From positions 186,001 through 250,000 of the forward strand of contig JAHEXY010000008.1 of the NCBI GenBank assembly GCA_023251875.1: a DNA stretch of 64,000 bases, given 5' to 3'. This DNA comes from Bacteroidota bacterium. Its GTDB lineage: Bacteria > Bacteroidota > Bacteroidia > JAHEXY01. The notes beneath the pieces were generated by a model. It saw only the letters and a program-made list of their open reading frames with translations. It did no database searches and was not told the origin of the DNA. The number at the start of each line of letters is the position of its first letter. Positions within the stretch are counted from its first letter, which is position 1. Below, piece after piece: positions 61,556 to 64,000 of the stretch. A program made the position numbers and the translations under genes.

Positions 61556-62552
61556 ATTTATTAATCGGCTTTAAGCCAAGAATTTCTTCTGCAAACCTAA
61601 ATGTTTCATTTCTTACTTCATTTACAGAATGAGAACATAAGGGAGATGCAATTACATGCGCACCGGCTTCAGGAAATGCAATTTTTCTTTTTTGATTTTC
61701 GGCTGTTTCTAATTGATCAAACATTTCGAGCATTCGTTTTACAGAAACCGTTTTGTCTTGTTGTTCTTCATCTTTATAATAATATCCTAAAAAAACCGGC
61801 TGTTTTATTTTTGAAAAAACTGTTTGGTTCATAGTTGCTTCAAGCATGGCTTGCATGTTTACAATACCCTCAATTCTGTATTTAGAATACCAATACATTT
61901 TTATACTGTCACTTTCTTCTTTTTCTCTATAATTGCCTCCCAAAACCATACGCGCAATTTGTAATCCCCATGGTTTGGTTAAAAGAACTGCTGTAGGATC
62001 ATACAATTGCACATTGGGTGAATATAAAATTAATGCGGCAATTTCAGGATGTTCTGATGCTAAATACAAGGCTTGTGTGCCACCGGTTGAGGTTGACATT
62101 ACAATTACCTTTTTTCCTAATTGCTCTCCAATAGCAATCGCTTGCTTGGCTGATTCCATATAGTTTTCGGGTGTAAGATCGAGAAGAGCTTCGTTGGTAT
62201 TTAAACCGTGCCCATATAAACGAGCTAAATACAAATTAAATCCATAGCGTTTTGCAAATTCAGTGTGAATAGGGGCTCCTTCTTTTTCTGAAGCGCTAAA
62301 GCCATGCAAATAAACCAAACAATATTCTGTTTTTTGTTTTAAGGAATCATTGGCCCAAACAATTTGTGCTTGGTTACCGGGTTTTATATTTTGTTTTTGC
62401 TCAGATTGAATAATTTCTTGTTCAATTTGAGTTAAATTTGAATTTACTTGGGGTAGGGTAGTATTTAAATTGGGTTTAGAGGTAGAGGGGCCTAAAAAAT
62501 ATACTGCCAATACAATGGCAATGATGAAACTAAACCAACGTAAAAACTTCAT
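61554..62552 (-). CDS. Alpha/beta hydrolase, membrane-anchored
   Basis: This 332-residue protein has an N-terminal hydrophobic anchor (MKFLRWFSFIIAIVLAVYFLG) and then an alpha/beta hydrolase domain from about residue 78. It shows EYCLVYLHGFSASEKEGAP (oxyanion region), the nucleophile elbow VIVMSTSTGGTQALYLA (variant S-x-S-T-G-G), and the catalytic His in AFPEAGAHVIASPL. The lipolytic or esterase substrate is not predictable. It could be a serine esterase or thioesterase facing the periplasm. It is upstream of the M16 pair on the same strand. Confidence 0.85.
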   Translation of the reverse strand: MKFLRWFSFIIAIVLAVYFLGPSTSKPNLNTTLPQVNSNLTQIEQEIIQSEQKQNIKPGNQAQIVWANDSLKQKTEYCLVYLHGFSASEKEGAPIHTEFAKRYGFNLYLARLYGHGLNTNEALLDLTPENYMESAKQAIAIGEQLGKKVIVMSTSTGGTQALYLASEHPEIAALILYSPNVQLYDPTAVLLTKPWGLQIARMVLGGNYREKEESDSIKMYWYSKYRIEGIVNMQAMLEATMNQTVFSKIKQPVFLGYYYKDEEQQDKTVSVKRMLEMFDQLETAENQKRKIAFPEAGAHVIASPLCSHSVNEVRNETFRFAEEILGLKPINK

Positions 62553-62574
62553 TGTTGATAGATTTTAAAATTTC

Positions 62575-63693
62575 CTATAAATCTAATGTTTTTTGAGATG
62601 GCTTTGATGATAAAATAATTTTTTTAGGAAGAGAAAATTTAATAATAGTTCCATGTTCGTCAGTTGATTCAATACCTACTTTTCCTTTTAATCTAGAAAC
62701 CAAACGTTTTACAATACTTAGGCCAATTCCTGAACGTAAGTAAATATCTCTTTTGTCCGGATCATTCAATACTTCAAAAATCATTTGTTGTTTATCAAGA
62801 GGTATACCTGTTCCGTTATCTCTTACATAAAATTCCCATCCACCCTTTTTTTCTTGTGCAGAAATTTCAATGTATCCCTTTTCCGGATTCACAAATTTCA
62901 TTGCATTGTTAATAAGGTTGTAAAAAATTTGAAAGATGAAATATTTATTTGAATTTACAACGGGGAAATCAGATGTAATTTTTATTTCAATATTACTGGC
63001 AGGATTTAGGGTATTTATTACTTCATCAATGCATTCAGATACGCTAATTTTATGAACTAAAAATTCTTCACCGTTCATTCTTGAATAATCAAAAACGTGA
63101 TCGAGCATTTTATTAATATCAGAAAGATTCCGTTTTACAATATGTTCAGGACTTTCTTCTTTTATTTCATTAAAGGGATCAGGAAATAGTTGATGAATTA
63201 ATACGGCAATCTCATATAGGGGATCTTTAATATGATGAGCAAGTATATTGTTAATATATTTTAATTCTTGATTTAAAAATTTGGAATCTGTTATTAATCT
63301 TGATCGTTCCAGATTATAAAAAATAGTACGTTCAAGTATTTCGAGACTTATCGTTTCTTTTAATAGGTAATCAAGAGCTCCTGCCTTTACCAATAAATTG
63401 GCAATGGCTTTTTGATACATTCCCGTATATAAAATAATAGGAATGTGTGGATATTTAGAATAGATGGCAGAAAAAGTTTCTGCACCAAAAGAATCGGGTA
63501 AACTAAGATTTAGGATAATAATATCAATTGTTTGTTCAGAAAGAACTTTAAATGTTTCTGCCAAAGAAGTTGTATGGAATATCTTTTTAAAGTCAAGATC
63601 AGAGTTTTGAAGGTAGCCTAATACTCTCGTACTGTCTTCTGGTTTGTCTTCAACTAATAATAAACTAATATTATTTACTTGTCCGTAATGCAT
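62575..63693 (-). CDS. Receiver-histidine kinase hybrid with degenerate receiver
   Basis: This 372-residue protein has an N-terminal receiver domain (about 8-125): acidic pocket VEDKPED, TG at 90-91, and Lys112 in LLKET. The phospho-acceptor position reads IIILNLSLPDS, so Asn62 replaces the usual Asp. A HisKA-like helix with H153 in ILAHHIKDPLYEI follows, then a HATPase_c domain with NLINNAMKF, DNGTGIP and GIGLSIVKRL. No membrane segment is present. It is a soluble kinase whose input receiver probably cannot be phosphorylated in the normal way. The partner is unknown. The upstream region is the edge of the window. Confidence 0.9.
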   Translation of the reverse strand: MHYGQVNNISLLLVEDKPEDSTRVLGYLQNSDLDFKKIFHTTSLAETFKVLSEQTIDIIILNLSLPDSFGAETFSAIYSKYPHIPIILYTGMYQKAIANLLVKAGALDYLLKETISLEILERTIFYNLERSRLITDSKFLNQELKYINNILAHHIKDPLYEIAVLIHQLFPDPFNEIKEESPEHIVKRNLSDINKMLDHVFDYSRMNGEEFLVHKISVSECIDEVINTLNPASNIEIKITSDFPVVNSNKYFIFQIFYNLINNAMKFVNPEKGYIEISAQEKKGGWEFYVRDNGTGIPLDKQQMIFEVLNDPDKRDIYLRSGIGLSIVKRLVSRLKGKVGIESTDEHGTIIKFSLPKKIILSSKPSQKTLDL

Positions 63694-63869
63694 ATTAATT
63701 TCCTACTTTCCTCTTTAATTTAATTAACAAAAGCTAAATGTAAACACATTTATAAGTAGAAAGTAATAATTTTTTTTCAATGTATGAACATTAAATTGTC
63801 AATATTATTTTTTTGGAGGATATTCCTATAAGTTTGTGGCGAAAAAGGAATGAAGATTAAGAGTTTAAT
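63694..63869. other. Intergenic region, no gene seen
   Basis: AT-rich gap between the hybrid kinase gene and the partial gene at the window edge. It presumably holds the kinase promoter on the minus strand, but no box was convincing. Confidence 0.4.
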
Positions 63870-64000
63870 TTATGATGTAATTACTTTTGCTATTGTTTCA
63901 TCCAATTTTTTAAAGAAAACAACATTTCCATTTTGTTTGTAAGCAGAGAGATTTTCTTCAAAAGTATCTAAATCGTATAAAAATGATTTCAAGGGATTGG
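63870..64000 (-). CDS. Partial gene, C-terminus only, unknown
   Basis: The last 42 codons of a minus-strand frame are visible, ending in TAA at 63870-63872. They read NPLKSFLYDLDTFEENLSAY, then KQNGNVVFFKKLDETIAKVITS, with no interruption. The start lies beyond the window. This resembles the C-terminal end of a response-regulator-like domain (VVFFKKLDETIAKVI), which would fit its position before a kinase gene, but the fragment is too short to be sure. Confidence 0.5.
   Translation of the reverse strand, partial: NPLKSFLYDLDTFEENLSAYKQNGNVVFFKKLDETIAKVITS

Overview
The window is AT-rich chromosomal DNA from a Bacteroidota bacterium, most likely a free-living, gliding-type member of the Flavobacteriia/Sphingobacteriia/Chitinophagia side of the phylum. 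The evidence is gldA and gldG, about ten secreted proteins with a C-terminal type A (Por) sorting domain and one with a type B (gliding-motility-associated) domain for the type IX secretion system (T9SS), SprB repeats, bacillithiol synthesis (bshA), futalosine-pathway menaquinone synthesis, and TAnnTTTG promoter -7 boxes without obvious Shine-Dalgarno sequences. No tRNA, rRNA, CRISPR array, prophage or transposase gene was seen.

Layout. 1-4.2 kb: minus-strand surface proteins (two tail-fibre/S74 paralogues, a small T9SS protein, an SprB-repeat protein). 4.5-11.9 kb: a TPR-like protein, lptB, a DUF5606 protein, an M3 peptidase, miaE and gldG. 11.9-21.5 kb: a C10 cysteine protease, a class III aminotransferase, a HEPN/MNT pair, an acyl-CoA dehydrogenase, a lipoprotein, an exported protein, futalosine hydrolase, DUF983 and SWIB proteins. 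21.6-28.2 kb: five consecutive T9SS cargo genes on the minus strand. 28.3-33.5 kb: a second TPR-like paralogue, a kinase-like protein, an rRNA methyltransferase and YicC. 33.5-37.2 kb: a plus-strand surface-polysaccharide run (LEA-type lipoprotein, O-antigen ligase, DegT aminotransferase, sugar transferase). 37.2-46.5 kb: a T9SS protein, a Tudor/KOW-like protein, an LTA4-hydrolase-type aminopeptidase, gmhA/gmhB, bshA, and a GH3-beta-lactamase fusion. 46.8-49.0 kb: a small accessory patch (OLD-like nuclease plus an apparent RhuM remnant). 49.3-56.1 kb: phasin-like protein, ceramidase, M43 metalloprotease, gldA, metK. 56.2-64 kb: a frameshifted T9SS type B protein, a pair of M16 peptidases, an alpha/beta hydrolase, and a receiver-kinase hybrid with a degenerate phosphorylation site.

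How the genes connect. GldA and GldG should work together, with a GldF that is not in this window, as the gliding-associated ABC transporter; the T9SS cargo proteins depend on the same gliding/secretion machinery. LptB, O-antigen ligase, sugar transferase and GmhA/GmhB all serve the outer leaflet. Two paralogous TPR-like proteins of unknown function are each transcribed divergently from a T9SS cargo gene, the most suggestive possible new regulatory arrangement here. The intergenic DNA is rich in dispersed palindromic and MITE-like repeats, several placed as terminators or directly against start codons.
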